NCBI GenBank assembly: GCA_963768765.1
Contig: CAVYJK010000020.1
Location: forward strand, 124,001 to 188,000
Direction of reading: 5' to 3'
DNA: 64,000 nucleotides
Source: DASWLF01 sp963768765
GTDB lineage: Bacteria > Desulfobacterota > Desulfobaccia > Desulfobaccales > 0-14-0-80-60-11
Each line of letters starts with the position of its first letter. Within the stretch, counting starts at the first letter, position 1. Below are positions 1 through 8,199 of the stretch, one piece after another. Made by a program: the position numbers and the translations under genes. The notes below the pieces were generated by a model. That model saw only the letters and a list, made by a program, of their open reading frames with translations, was not told the DNA's origin and made no database searches.

Positions 1-186
1 GTCTTTGCCGGACCCGACACCCCAGAGCTGGCCGCGGCCCTGAAAGAGGCCTTCAGCCACACCCGGCAGGTGAAACCGGCGGGCTCCCGCCGGACCAGCC
101 GCGAGTTCTACCTGCTGGGTCTCAACAAACGGGCCCAACCGGGGCCGGACGCGGCGCTTGAACGCCCGCCGGCTGCCGGCAGGTAA
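1..186 (+). CDS. rlmE: C-terminus of 23S rRNA 2'-O-ribose methyltransferase RlmE (FtsJ/RrmJ), truncated by window edge
   Basis: Only the last 61 codons are present and the frame is open from base 1 to the TAA at 184-186. The segment KPAGSRRTSREFYLLG is typical of the RlmE C-terminus, where the last strand of the Rossmann-type methyltransferase fold follows a KP-x-SR-x-x-SRE sequence. RlmE methylates the A-loop uridine U2552 of 23S rRNA. The SAM-binding part lies outside the window, so the call rests on the C-terminal signature alone. It is followed at 37 bp by yebC on the same strand. Confidence 0.72.
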   Translation, partial: VFAGPDTPELAAALKEAFSHTRQVKPAGSRRTSREFYLLGLNKRAQPGPDAALERPPAAGR

Positions 187-223
187 GATTACGTCATAGA
201 AGCTCAAGGAGGAATCAGCCGAG

Positions 224-973
224 ATGTCGGGCCATTCCAAATGGAGCACCATCAAACGCAAAAAGGGCGCGGTGGACGCCAAACGGGGCAAGATCTTCGG
301 CCGGCTGGCCAAGGAGATCACCGTGGCGGCCCGCCTGGGGGGCAGCGACCCCGGCGGCAATCCCCGTCTGAGGGCCGCCATCGTCGCGGCCCGGGCCGAA
401 AATATGCCCAATGACAATATTACCCGGGCCATCCGCCGGGGCACCGGGGAAGGCGGCGGCGCCGTCCTGGAAGAGGTCACCTTGGAAGGCTACGGTCCCG
501 CGGGCGTGGCCCTGATGGTGGAGAGCCTCACCGACAACAAAAACCGCACCGTCTCCGACGTCCGCCACCTAATCACCAAGTACGGCGGCAACCTGGGCGA
601 GCCCGGCTGCGTAGCCTGGATGTTCGACCAGAAGGGGGTCATCGTTTTCGACCGGGACGGCATCAAGGAGGACGACCTCCTGGAGGCGGCCCTGGAGAGC
701 GGCGCCGAAGATTTGCAGAGCGATGAGAGCCAGTTCGAGGTGCTCACCGACCCCGCCAGCTTTGTGGAGGTGAAAGAGGCCCTGGAGGCCAGGGGTTTCC
801 AACCCGTGCTGGCCGAGCTGCAGCTCCGGCCCAAGACCACCGTGCGCATCGAGGAGGAAAAAGCCGCCCTGCAGGTATTGAAACTGGTGGAGTTGCTGGA
901 GGAGCACGACGACGTCAACGACGTCTTCGCCAATTTCGACATCCCGGACCAGTTGCTCGAGGCCTTGGCGTGA
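224..973 (+). CDS. yebC: YebC/PmpR family protein (TACO1-like translation or transcription factor)
   Basis: This 249-residue protein begins MSGHSKWSTIKRKKGAVDAK, the hallmark N-terminus of YebC/TACO1 proteins, and the length is normal for the family. Members have been described as transcriptional regulators and, more recently, as factors that help ribosomes through difficult sequences; which applies here cannot be read from sequence. A good ribosome-binding site (aaggagga, about 207-214) precedes the ATG. The stop overlaps the GTG start of ruvC by 4 bp. The yebC-ruvC-ruvA order is common in bacteria, so this is likely one operon. Confidence 0.95.
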   Translation: MSGHSKWSTIKRKKGAVDAKRGKIFGRLAKEITVAARLGGSDPGGNPRLRAAIVAARAENMPNDNITRAIRRGTGEGGGAVLEEVTLEGYGPAGVALMVESLTDNKNRTVSDVRHLITKYGGNLGEPGCVAWMFDQKGVIVFDRDGIKEDDLLEAALESGAEDLQSDESQFEVLTDPASFVEVKEALEARGFQPVLAELQLRPKTTVRIEEEKAALQVLKLVELLEEHDDVNDVFANFDIPDQLLEALA

Positions 974-1458
974 GGCCGATCATCTTGGGAGTGGACCCCG
1001 GGTCCCGACACACCGGCTTCGGGGTGGTGCAGGCGGTGGGGGAGAAATTCCTGCACCTGGCCTCGGGCCAGATCAACGCCGGCTCCGGCCCGCCCCTGGA
1101 AACCCGCCTCTGTCGGATTTTTGACGGTCTCCAGGAACTGGTCCGCACCCACCGGCCCGACGCCCTGGCCCTGGAAGAGATCTTCCTGGCCGCCAATGTG
1201 CACAGCGCCTTCATCCTGGGGCAAGTCCGGGGCGTGGTGCTGCTCCTGGCCGCCCAGAACTCCCTCCCCGTCTTTCACTACCCGCCCCTGGTGGTGAAAA
1301 AGGCCGTGGTGGGCTATGGCCAGGCCACCAAGGGCCAGGTGCAGCTCATGGTGGAACAGATGTTGGGACTCAAGATCAGCAGTCAACACGCCGCCGACGC
1401 CCTGGCGGTGAGCCTGTGCCACTTCTTCCATCGCCGCTGGCCGGGTGCGGTCCCATGA
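970..1458 (+). CDS. ruvC: Holliday junction endodeoxyribonuclease RuvC
   Basis: This 162-residue RuvC cleaves Holliday junctions symmetrically after RuvAB branch migration. The acidic metal-binding residues are visible: D9 in LGVDPGS, the glutamate of ALEEIF near residues 69-70, and the C-terminal cluster QHAADALAVS near 139-147. The start is GTG inside the end of yebC (4-bp overlap) and the stop overlaps the ruvA ATG, so translation of the three genes is probably coupled. Confidence 0.96.
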   Translation: MRPIILGVDPGSRHTGFGVVQAVGEKFLHLASGQINAGSGPPLETRLCRIFDGLQELVRTHRPDALALEEIFLAANVHSAFILGQVRGVVLLLAAQNSLPVFHYPPLVVKKAVVGYGQATKGQVQLMVEQMLGLKISSQHAADALAVSLCHFFHRRWPGAVP

Positions 1459-2036
1459 TCGGCTACCTGGAAGGCGAACTCGTCGACAAGGCCCCCGGCC
1501 AGATCGTGCTCAACGTGGGCGGCGTGGGCTACCAGGTGCTCATTCCCCTGTCCACCTTTTACACCTTGCCGGAGCCGCCGGCCAAAGTGGCGCTCCTGAT
1601 CCACACCCGCATCCAGGAAGAGGCCCTGAACCTGTACGGCTTCAAAACCCCGGAGGAAAAGACGCTCTTTCTGAGCCTGCTGGGCATTCCCCGCATCGGG
1701 GCCAAGATGGCCTTGAACATCCTGAGCGGCATCAACCCCGAGGACTTCGCCCGGGCCCTGGCCGCCCGGGACGTGAAACGCCTGGCCGGCATTCCGGGCA
1801 TCGGCAAGAAATCCGCCGAACGCATCCTGCTGGAACTGAAGGATAAGCAGGCCGCCCCCGGCCCCTGGCGGCCCGCAGCCCCGGGGGACCGGCTGGTCGC
1901 CGACGCCTTCTCGGCCCTGCTTAACCTGGGATACCCCAAAAACGTGGCGGAAAAGGCCCTGGACGCGGCCCGGAACCAGGGGGCCATGACCCTGGAGGAC
2001 CTGCTGCGCCAGAGCCTGAAGGTCCTGGCGAAGTGA
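1455..2036 (+). CDS. ruvA: Holliday junction branch migration protein RuvA
   Basis: This 193-residue RuvA has the N-terminal OB-fold start MIGYLEGELV, two helix-hairpin-helix motifs (LGIPRIGAK at 76-84 and AGIPGIGKK at 111-119) and the C-terminal domain III that contacts RuvB. I chose the ATG at 1455, which overlaps the ruvC stop as ATGA, over an upstream in-frame start because the family begins MIGxLxG. The usual partner ruvB does not follow; a G-rich hairpin repeat and a methyltransferase do, so ruvB must lie elsewhere. Confidence 0.96.
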   Translation: MIGYLEGELVDKAPGQIVLNVGGVGYQVLIPLSTFYTLPEPPAKVALLIHTRIQEEALNLYGFKTPEEKTLFLSLLGIPRIGAKMALNILSGINPEDFARALAARDVKRLAGIPGIGKKSAERILLELKDKQAAPGPWRPAAPGDRLVADAFSALLNLGYPKNVAEKALDAARNQGAMTLEDLLRQSLKVLAK

Positions 2037-2050
2037 GGGTAGAAGAGATT

Positions 2051-2115
2051 TTTGGGGAGGGGGCCAGGGGCCCGCGGCCCCTGCCCCCTCCCCAAACCCC
2101 ACCCCCAACCCCTTA
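2051..2115. repeat. G/C-rich hairpin repeat (family A), copy 1
   Basis: A run of G-rich sequence with an internal inverted repeat (ccaggggc..gcccctg flanked by ggggaggggg..ccccctcccc), followed by a tail ending in aacccctta. A close relative with the same tail is at 26097-26165, and looser relatives occur near 12256, 14500, 36405 and 43156. It sits directly after ruvA, so it could also act as a transcription end hairpin. Confidence 0.75.
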
Positions 2116-2149
2116 TGAAAAATGTAGGGTGGGCATGGCCCACCAAAAA

Positions 2150-2177
2150 TGGGGGCGGGTTTCAAACCCGCCCCTAC
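2150..2177. repeat. Palindromic repeat gggggcggg-ttt-aaa-cccgcccc (family B), copy 1
   Basis: Near-perfect palindrome ending in cccgcccctac. Other copies are at 5221-5249, 14368-14396 and 24803-24830, and related half-sites occur inside the MITE-like elements at 41776 and 62361. Confidence 0.75.
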
Positions 2178-2244
2178 GATAACCCTAATTTCCTGTAGGG
2201 GTGCAATTTATTGCGCCCGCTAATATGCGGGGCTTCCAGCCGCC

Positions 2245-3402
2245 ATGACCAACTGGGCCAAAATCATCATCGGCGACAGCCGTTCCATGGATGAACTTGA
2301 GGATGCGAGACCATCGACCTGGTGGTCACCTCGCCCCCCTACTGGCATATCAAGGACTACGGCGCGCCGGGGCAGATCGGCTACGGCCAGAGCCTGCACG
2401 AGTACTTGCGAGGACCTCTATTATGTCTGGCAGGAGTGCTTCCGGGTCCTGCGGGAAGGCAGCCGGTTGTGCCTCAACATCGGCGACCAGTTCGCCCGGG
2501 CCGCGGTCTACGGCCGCTACAAGGTGATCCCCCTGCACGCCGAGTTCATCGCCCAGTGCGAAAAAATCGGCTTCGACTTCATGGGCTCCGTCATCTGGCA
2601 GAAAAAGACCACCATGAATACCACCGGCGGCGCGGTCGTCATGGGCTCCTACCCCTATCCGCCCAACGGCATCATCGAAATCGACTACGAATTCATCCAC
2701 GTCTTTAAAAAGCCGGGCCAGAGCAAAAAAGTCTCGACAGACATCAAAGAAGCCTCTAGACTGACCAAGGAAGAATGGAAGGAGTATTTCGCCGGGCACT
2801 GGCATTTCGGGGGGGCCAGGCAATTGGGCCACGAAGCCATGTTCCCCGAGGAGCTGCCCCGGCGGCTCATCCGGATGTTCACCTTCCGGGGCGACACCGT
2901 GCTGGACCCCTTCCTGGGCAGCGGCACCACGGTGAAGGCGGCCCTGGAAACGGGCCGGAGCGGGGTGGGCTATGAGATAAACGAAAACTTTCTTAAAATC
3001 ATCCGGGAAAAAATCGGCCTGGAGGCCGGAGCCCGCCGCCGCCACTGTATTGAGGTACTCAGACCCAACAAAGAATTTGTTAATCTCCCCGCAATTGATT
3101 ATACTCCCGGAATTCGAGACGCCGGGCCCCGAGGGGACCTGGATGGCCTTGATTTCAAGCCGCAAAACCTCTTAAAAGTCACCCAGATTATTGATGAAAG
3201 CACCATAAAATTAGATAATGGGCACCAGGTCCGGTTCCTGGGGATCAGGATTGACAAGCGGGATGAGGCGAAAGCGTACCTGAACAAATATCTTCTGGGA
3301 AAAAGCGTCTTCATCAAGGACGGCAGCCAGGCAAGCGACGGCACCGTCCTGGGATACGTTTATCTCAAAAACAAGATATTTGTTAACGCGCTATCTGATT
3401 AA
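2245..3402 (+). pseudogene. N4/N6-type DNA methyltransferase with two compensating frame breaks and a nuclease-like C-terminal domain
   Basis: The protein begins MTNWAKIIIGDSRSM, then the frame is lost for about 35 codons. In that stretch the next frame encodes the catalytic TSPPYW motif (2328-2345) and the following HIKDYG. The first frame resumes near 2410 and runs to 3402, with the SAM-binding motif DPFLGSGTTVK near 2900-2935. Motif IV before motif I is the beta-class order (N6_N4_Mtase). The breaks lie near 2303-2308 (one base short) and 2407-2411 (one base extra), so net length is conserved. Residues about 305-385 resemble a staphylococcal-nuclease-like fold (KLDNGHQVRFLGI, then a YVYL strand) but lack the usual catalytic glutamate and second arginine. 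This end is also visibly more AT-rich. As written the enzyme would be inactive; assembly error is possible. No restriction enzyme gene is adjacent. Confidence 0.78.
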
Positions 3403-3564
3403 ATCCGGGCTGGGCTCCCCCGATCCGGCGGCAGCTCATGACCTGCGGGACCGATTTATGAAGTATCAGGAGGAGAGAGACCAGAATCTTTGAGCTGACC
3501 AAGTGACTCAAACACCCGGCGGTCAAATTTTCAGGGAAGCAAGTCAAGCTTAAGGGGTGCATCT

Positions 3565-5154
3565 ATGAAGGACGGCTTAAAGCGTCACGGCATCCGCAAC
3601 GTGGCGGCGATTCACTGGCACCTGCCCACGTCGGCCCTGTATGAGAAGATCGTCTCCCGGGGCGAAGGCCTCATCGCGCACCTGGGGCCGGTAGTGGTGC
3701 GCACCGGCGTCTACACCGGCCGCTCCCCCAAAGACAAATTCATCGTCAACGAGCCTACGAGCGCCCACCAGATCTCCTGGGGCGTCGAGAACCAACCTAT
3801 TGCCGAAGACAAGTTTCACCTGCTTTACCACCGGCTGCTGGCTTATCTCCAGGGAATGGAGATCTTTGTGCAGGACTGCCACGCCGGGGCCGACAAGAAC
3901 TACCAGATGTCCATCCGCATCATCACCACCTCGGCCTGGCAAAACCTCTTCGCCCGCAACCTCTTTATCCGGATTCTAGACCGCCAGGGACTGGAACGTC
4001 ACGTGCCGGAGTTTGCCATCATCAGCGCCCCCGGCTTCCACGCGGTGCCGGAGCTGGACGGCACCAATTCCGAGGCCTTCATCATCGTCAACTTCGCCCA
4101 GAAGCTCATCATCATCGGCGGCACCAGCTATGCCGGCGAAATCAAGAAGTCGGTCTTCACCATCCTCAACTATTACCTGCCCCAGAAGGAAGTGCTGTCC
4201 ATGCACTGCTCCGCCAATGAAGGGGAAAACGGGGACACGGCCCTGTTCTTCGGCCTCTCCGGCACCGGCAAGACCAGCCTGTCCGCGGATCCTGAGCGCA
4301 GACTCATCGGCGACGACGAGCACGGCTGGGGAGTCGACGGCATCTTCAACTTCGAAGGGGGCTGTTACGCCAAAGTGATTCGCCTGAACCCCAAGGCCGA
4401 GCCGGAAATCTACGAATGCACCCGCAAGTTCGGCACCATCCTGGAAAACGTGGGCATCGATCTGGCCACCCGCAGATTGGACCTGGATGACGACAGCCTG
4501 ACGGAAAATACCCGGGCGGCCTACCCCATCACCCATCTGCATAACATCGTCCGCTCCGGGATGGGAGACCACCCCAAGCACATCTTCATGCTGGCCTGCG
4601 ACGCCTTCGGGGTGCTGCCGCCCATTGCCCGGCTGACCCCGGAGCAGGCCACCTACCACTTCCTGTCGGGCTATACCGCCAAGGTGGCGGGCACCGAGCG
4701 GGGCATGGGCAAGGAGCCCCAGATCACCTTCAGCACCTGTTTCGGGGCCCCTTTCCTGGCCCTGCCGCCGGCCGTCTACGCCAAGCTCTTCCGGGAAAAG
4801 ATCACCCGGCACCGGCCAACTTGCTGGCTGGTGAACACCGGCTGGACCGGGGGGCCCTTCGGGGTGGGGCACCGCATGGAGATCGCCTACAGCCGGGCCC
4901 TGCTGCATGCGGCCATGTCCGGGAAGCTGGATAACGTACCAACCTACCGCGAGCCCTTCTTCGGGCTGGAAGTGCCCACCACCTGCCCAGGGGTGCCGGA
5001 TTCCATCCTTTATCCCCAGAAAACCTGGGCGGACCCCCGGGCCTATGAGCACACCGCCCGGGACCTGGCGGGACGGTTCCGGGAAAATTTCACCCAGTAC
5101 GCCGCCGGCGTAGAGCCGGAGGTGCTCAAGGCCGAGCCCCGGCGCAGCGCTTGA
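3565..5154 (+). CDS. pckA: Phosphoenolpyruvate carboxykinase (ATP)
   Basis: This 529-residue enzyme decarboxylates and phosphorylates oxaloacetate to PEP with ATP, the first committed step of gluconeogenesis. The kinase P-loop GLSGTGKTSLSAD starts at residue 230 and runs into IGDDEHGW, the metal-binding segment of ATP-type PEPCK. The substrate-site sequence VYTGRSPKDKF is near residues 52-62. Length is normal for the family. The ATG at 3565 is preceded by aaggggtg. The gene stands alone, with 160 bp of non-coding sequence before it and a GC hairpin (5162-5185) soon after its stop. Confidence 0.96.
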   Translation: MKDGLKRHGIRNVAAIHWHLPTSALYEKIVSRGEGLIAHLGPVVVRTGVYTGRSPKDKFIVNEPTSAHQISWGVENQPIAEDKFHLLYHRLLAYLQGMEIFVQDCHAGADKNYQMSIRIITTSAWQNLFARNLFIRILDRQGLERHVPEFAIISAPGFHAVPELDGTNSEAFIIVNFAQKLIIIGGTSYAGEIKKSVFTILNYYLPQKEVLSMHCSANEGENGDTALFFGLSGTGKTSLSADPERRLIGDDEHGWGVDGIFNFEGGCYAKVIRLNPKAEPEIYECTRKFGTILENVGIDLATRRLDLDDDSLTENTRAAYPITHLHNIVRSGMGDHPKHIFMLACDAFGVLPPIARLTPEQATYHFLSGYTAKVAGTERGMGKEPQITFSTCFGAPFLALPPAVYAKLFREKITRHRPTCWLVNTGWTGGPFGVGHRMEIAYSRALLHAAMSGKLDNVPTYREPFFGLEVPTTCPGVPDSILYPQKTWADPRAYEHTARDLAGRFRENFTQYAAGVEPEVLKAEPRRSA

Positions 5155-5161
5155 GGGAAAT

Positions 5162-5185
5162 ACCCCGGCCATCCTGAGGCCGGGA
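5162..5185 (+). terminator. Possible hairpin after pckA
   Basis: An inverted repeat (cccggcc, 7-base loop, ggccggg) begins a few bases after the pckA stop. There is no T-run, so it could be a weak or factor-assisted terminator or only an mRNA 3' end structure. Confidence 0.4.
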
Positions 5186-5220
5186 AAACGGTCAGGGATT
5201 AGGTCAGGGACCAAAATCAG

Positions 5221-5249
5221 GTAGGGGCGGGTTTTAAACCCGCCCCTAC
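5221..5249. repeat. Palindromic repeat family B, copy 2
   Basis: Perfect palindrome of the gtaggggcggg/cccgcccctac type centred on ttttaaa. It lies in the 253-bp gap between the convergent pckA and SGNH genes. The rest of that gap holds two more short GC inverted repeats (around 5300 and 5330) and no gene I can support. Confidence 0.8.
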
Positions 5250-5407
5250 TTCATTTTAACCATCTTATATAAGGTTGACGTCAAACAGATATTATTTATC
5301 GAGGCGGACCTGCGTGTCCGCCCATTATTAGCGCACACCCGGGTGCGCCCCTGGTATCTTAGGTTAAGATACGTTTTATTGGAATCATGCCTTTAATGAA
5401 ACTTGAA

Positions 5408-6541
5408 TTAATTCTTCGTGCCGTTCTTGATGAGCCCTGCGTACTTTTCCAGCAGATAAGGCCGCAGTTCCTGATAGACAATCTCCGCTACCTTCTCGGC
5501 GCCGCGGTCGGTGTAATGCAGGTAGTCGTAAAAGTAGGCCGAATCCCGGGGCATCTTCCGGGCCAGGTCGATGACCAACACCTGTTCTTTTTGCCCTACC
5601 TGGCGCACCGCGTCGTTATAAAGCTCGACAATCTCGTACATCAGGCGGCCGTTAAGATGCTCCCCCAGCCGGATGGTCTCCAGGTTCACCCCGGTGGCGG
5701 GGTCGATACCTTTCCCGTACAGGGCCGGCTGGGTGAGGAAAATCGGCTCAATGCCATGATTCCGGCAGATCCAGACCAATTTCTCCAACCGTTGCCGGTA
5801 ATAGGGCAGGGATCGGTTTTTATATCCGAGCAAGGTTTCTTCCCGGGTCTTTTCAGGAATCCGCTCCAGGGTCCCCTGGGCCTTGAGATCGATCTCCTGA
5901 TGATGCAAGCCCCTTTCCTGGGCCACCAGGTAGCGGTACAGGTTTTGCCCCAGGGAATAGACCTCGCTGTGATTCACTATCGATCTCGTAAGATTCTTCA
6001 GGCCGCCAGATTTTCTGCGGTTCGCCGCCTCCAGGTTCCCGGCCCCCACGTCGTTGATGCCCACCAGGAACAATATCAGTTTGGGTTTCAGCTGCACCAG
6101 GTAATCTTCCAGCAAGATTATATGCCGGTAGGTGGTGGCCCCGTCCAACCCGGCATTGTTAACCCAGATTCTATTAAAGTCCCTGGCCAGCTTCCGGCCC
6201 AGGACATCGGTCCAGGTCTTGCCGTCGGAGAGATAGAAACACTCGGTGGTACTGCCCCCGACGGTAATGACGGTGAGGTAGTGGGCAAAGTCGCCCGGCG
6301 GCGGCGCGCCTCTAAACCCCAGGGAGTTCTTGGTGTGGACCGTGATTTTCTCCAGCTTGGTGAATTTGCCGGTGTTGTCAATGACATATCTCTTGTGGAC
6401 CGGCAAGACGATGCGGTCCGGCTTGAATCTGATCTCAAAGGGGTTGTAACACCTCAGCGCCACCTCCATAAGGGCCAGGGCCACGGCAAAGCCCGCCAAA
6501 ACCAGGAAGAAGTTTTTCAAGAGATTATTGATTTTGGGCAT
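5408..6541 (-). CDS. Membrane-anchored SGNH/GDSL-type hydrolase
   Basis: This 377-residue protein has one N-terminal membrane segment (about residues 8-27) followed by an SGNH hydrolase domain. Block I is GGSTTE (nucleophile Ser), block II is NNAGLDG, block III is VGINDV (Asn) and block V is DYLHYTDRG (Asp-x-x-His), so the catalytic set looks complete. Such anchored SGNH proteins are often O-acetyl or lipid esterases acting on surface glycans in the periplasm; the substrate here is unknown. Its start is 29 bp downstream of the ecfT stop on the same strand. Confidence 0.82.
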   Translation of the reverse strand: MPKINNLLKNFFLVLAGFAVALALMEVALRCYNPFEIRFKPDRIVLPVHKRYVIDNTGKFTKLEKITVHTKNSLGFRGAPPPGDFAHYLTVITVGGSTTECFYLSDGKTWTDVLGRKLARDFNRIWVNNAGLDGATTYRHIILLEDYLVQLKPKLILFLVGINDVGAGNLEAANRRKSGGLKNLTRSIVNHSEVYSLGQNLYRYLVAQERGLHHQEIDLKAQGTLERIPEKTREETLLGYKNRSLPYYRQRLEKLVWICRNHGIEPIFLTQPALYGKGIDPATGVNLETIRLGEHLNGRLMYEIVELYNDAVRQVGQKEQVLVIDLARKMPRDSAYFYDYLHYTDRGAEKVAEIVYQELRPYLLEKYAGLIKNGTKN

Positions 6542-6570
6542 ATAAGGTCATTATTGTGGGGATGCGGTCT

Positions 6571-7353
6571 TTAAAATGTCAACCCGGGGATTTGATCCCA
6601 GCCCCTGAGGTGCAGGGCGATGAACCAGGCCAGCAGCAAGGCGGCCGCCCCCAGGGACAGCCAGTCCCGGGGGGCCATCTTGAGGTCCAGCAGGTAAGTG
6701 CGGCTGCGGCTCATCTGAAAGCCCCGGGCCTCCAGGGCCCAGGCCATGGTCTGGCTGCGCCGCAAGGTCAACAAAAAGATGGGCACCAACAGGGGCAGGT
6801 GGCGTTTGAGGCGGACGAGGACGCCGCCCTCCGCCCAGGTCAGGCCCCGGGCCTCCTGGGCCTCCTTCACCCGGAGGACGGTGGCGAAAATCTCGGGGAC
6901 CCAGCGCAAGGCCAGGGCAAAGGCGAAGGCTCCGGGGTACGGCACTCCCAGCCGCACCAGACCCAGAAACATCTCCTCCACCGGAGTGGTGGCCAGCAGG
7001 ATCAAGCCCGCCGCCATCATGGTCCCGAGTTTCAGAAAGTTGGCGAGGCCGAAGGCCAGGGATTCCCAGCTGACCCGCCACCAGATATGGTGCGGGCCCC
7101 GGGCCAGCCAGGACCAGGTGCCGAGGCTGAAAAGGGCCAGAGCAAGCAGCAGCCAGCGCACCGGCAGCAGAGCCCGCCAGGCCCGGGCCAGGGCAACGTG
7201 GACCAGCACTGCCAGGGTGGCCAGCGCCACCACCTCCGGCCTTTGGGGCAGCAGGACCATGACGAAGCTGGCGCCCAACAGGGCCAGCTTGGTGCGGGGG
7301 TCGAGCCCGTGAATCAAGGTGGCGGCCGGGGCAGGCTGATAATTTTCTTGCAT
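6571..7353 (-). CDS. ecfT: Energy-coupling factor transporter transmembrane protein (EcfT/CbiQ family)
   Basis: This 260-residue integral membrane protein has several hydrophobic segments. It carries the two Ala-Arg-Gly coupling-helix motifs of EcfT proteins, EAQEARG and WALEARG, which contact the two ATPase subunits. The opening LIHGLDPRTKL is also typical of the family. EcfT links an ATPase pair to substrate-binding S components for vitamins or metal ions. No EcfA ATPase or S component is adjacent, so it must pair with subunits encoded elsewhere. Confidence 0.85.
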   Translation of the reverse strand: MQENYQPAPAATLIHGLDPRTKLALLGASFVMVLLPQRPEVVALATLAVLVHVALARAWRALLPVRWLLLALALFSLGTWSWLARGPHHIWWRVSWESLAFGLANFLKLGTMMAAGLILLATTPVEEMFLGLVRLGVPYPGAFAFALALRWVPEIFATVLRVKEAQEARGLTWAEGGVLVRLKRHLPLLVPIFLLTLRRSQTMAWALEARGFQMSRSRTYLLDLKMAPRDWLSLGAAALLLAWFIALHLRGWDQIPGLTF

Positions 7354-7425
7354 CGTCGGTCAACTTTTCCGAAAATTAAAGACTAATATAATTTAATATC
7401 CAAATTTTATCCAAGGAATTGCCTT

Positions 7426-7800
7426 ATGGTTAAATATCTGGTGCTGACCCTGATCCTCCTGGATGTGGCCCTCAATGTTACGGGACAGCTATCCTTGAAA
7501 TACGGCATGTCCAAGTTCGGCAACTTTCCCCTGTCCTTCACCGCCTTGCCGCCGGTCTTCCTGAGGGCGGCCACCAACGTTAATGTCCTCCTGGGCCTGC
7601 TGTGCTACGGCCTGGGATTTATGGTCTGGCTCATCGTGCTGGCCAAGGCCGACGTGAGTTACGCTTACCCCATGATCAGCCTGGGGTACGTGTTCACCGC
7701 CATCCTGGCCCGGATGCTTCTGGGGGAGTCGGTCAGCGCCACCCGCATGGCCGGCATCCTGGTCACCTGCCTGGGAGTTTTTCTCATCGCCCGCAGCTGA
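7426..7800 (+). CDS. Small four-helix EamA/SMR-type transporter (ArnE-like)
   Basis: This 124-residue, almost wholly hydrophobic protein has four predicted membrane helices. The end GYVFTAILARMLLGESVS followed by a final helix is typical of half-size drug/metabolite transporters such as EmrE and the ArnE/ArnF undecaprenyl-phosphate sugar flippase subunits. The fusion of NVTGQLSLKYGMSK after helix 1 is closest to ArnE-type proteins. It is divergent from ecfT and ends at a strong bidirectional terminator. The substrate is not known. Confidence 0.7.
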   Translation: MVKYLVLTLILLDVALNVTGQLSLKYGMSKFGNFPLSFTALPPVFLRAATNVNVLLGLLCYGLGFMVWLIVLAKADVSYAYPMISLGYVFTAILARMLLGESVSATRMAGILVTCLGVFLIARS

Positions 7801-7852
7801 GGGGAAACGGCAGATTTAACCACCAAGACCCCAAGAACATCGAAAGTATAAA

Positions 7853-7883
7853 AAAGTAGGGTGGGCCGTGCCCACCCTACTTT
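7853..7883. terminator. Bidirectional intrinsic terminator between convergent genes
   Basis: A perfect 14-bp stem (aaagtagggtgggc / gcccaccctacttt) with a 3-nt loop, A-rich before and T-rich after, lies between the transporter at 7426-7800 and the opposing gene ending at 7939. Around it sits a looser inverted repeat (accaccaagacc...ttggtggt), a type of dispersed intergenic repeat. Confidence 0.8.
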
Positions 7884-7938
7884 AATTTTGTCATTGGTAT
7901 TTCTTGGTGCTCTTGGTGTTCTTGGTGGTGAATAATCT

Positions 7939-8190
7939 TTAATCGTCTTCCGGGGAGGCCCAGACAATGTTTTGTTTGTTGATGATCAGGACCTTGCCGG
8001 GCTTGCCCTCCACCGTGGCGTCGAAGAGCACCAGGAACGGGTCGCTGACGCGGGTGAAGATCTCGCTGACCCGCTGCACCATGGCTTCGCTGTGATGGAG
8101 GTTGATCTTGCCCTTCACCACGGACCCGTCCACCATCTTGATGACCACGGTCCTGGGGTTCAGTTTACGGCTGATGATTTTGACACTCAT
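7939..8190 (-). CDS. Small conserved protein of unknown function
   Basis: This 83-residue protein is rich in beta-strand pattern: MSVKIISRKLNP at the start, then VVIKMVDGSVVKGKINLHH, which resembles an Sm-like or small beta-barrel fold. There is no signal peptide or membrane segment. It starts 9 bp after the deaminase stop on the same strand, so the two are probably co-transcribed. I cannot assign a function. Confidence 0.65.
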   Translation of the reverse strand: MSVKIISRKLNPRTVVIKMVDGSVVKGKINLHHSEAMVQRVSEIFTRVSDPFLVLFDATVEGKPGKVLIINKQNIVWASPEDD

Positions 8191-8199
8191 GGCCCTGCC

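Noticed and set aside
3976..5214. 412-codon open frame antisense to pckA
   Set aside because: Same reason: mirror frame of a well-recognised GC-rich gene, no motifs.
5387..6574. 395-codon open frame antisense to the SGNH hydrolase
   Set aside because: The minus-strand protein has all SGNH blocks; the plus-strand translation has no family features.
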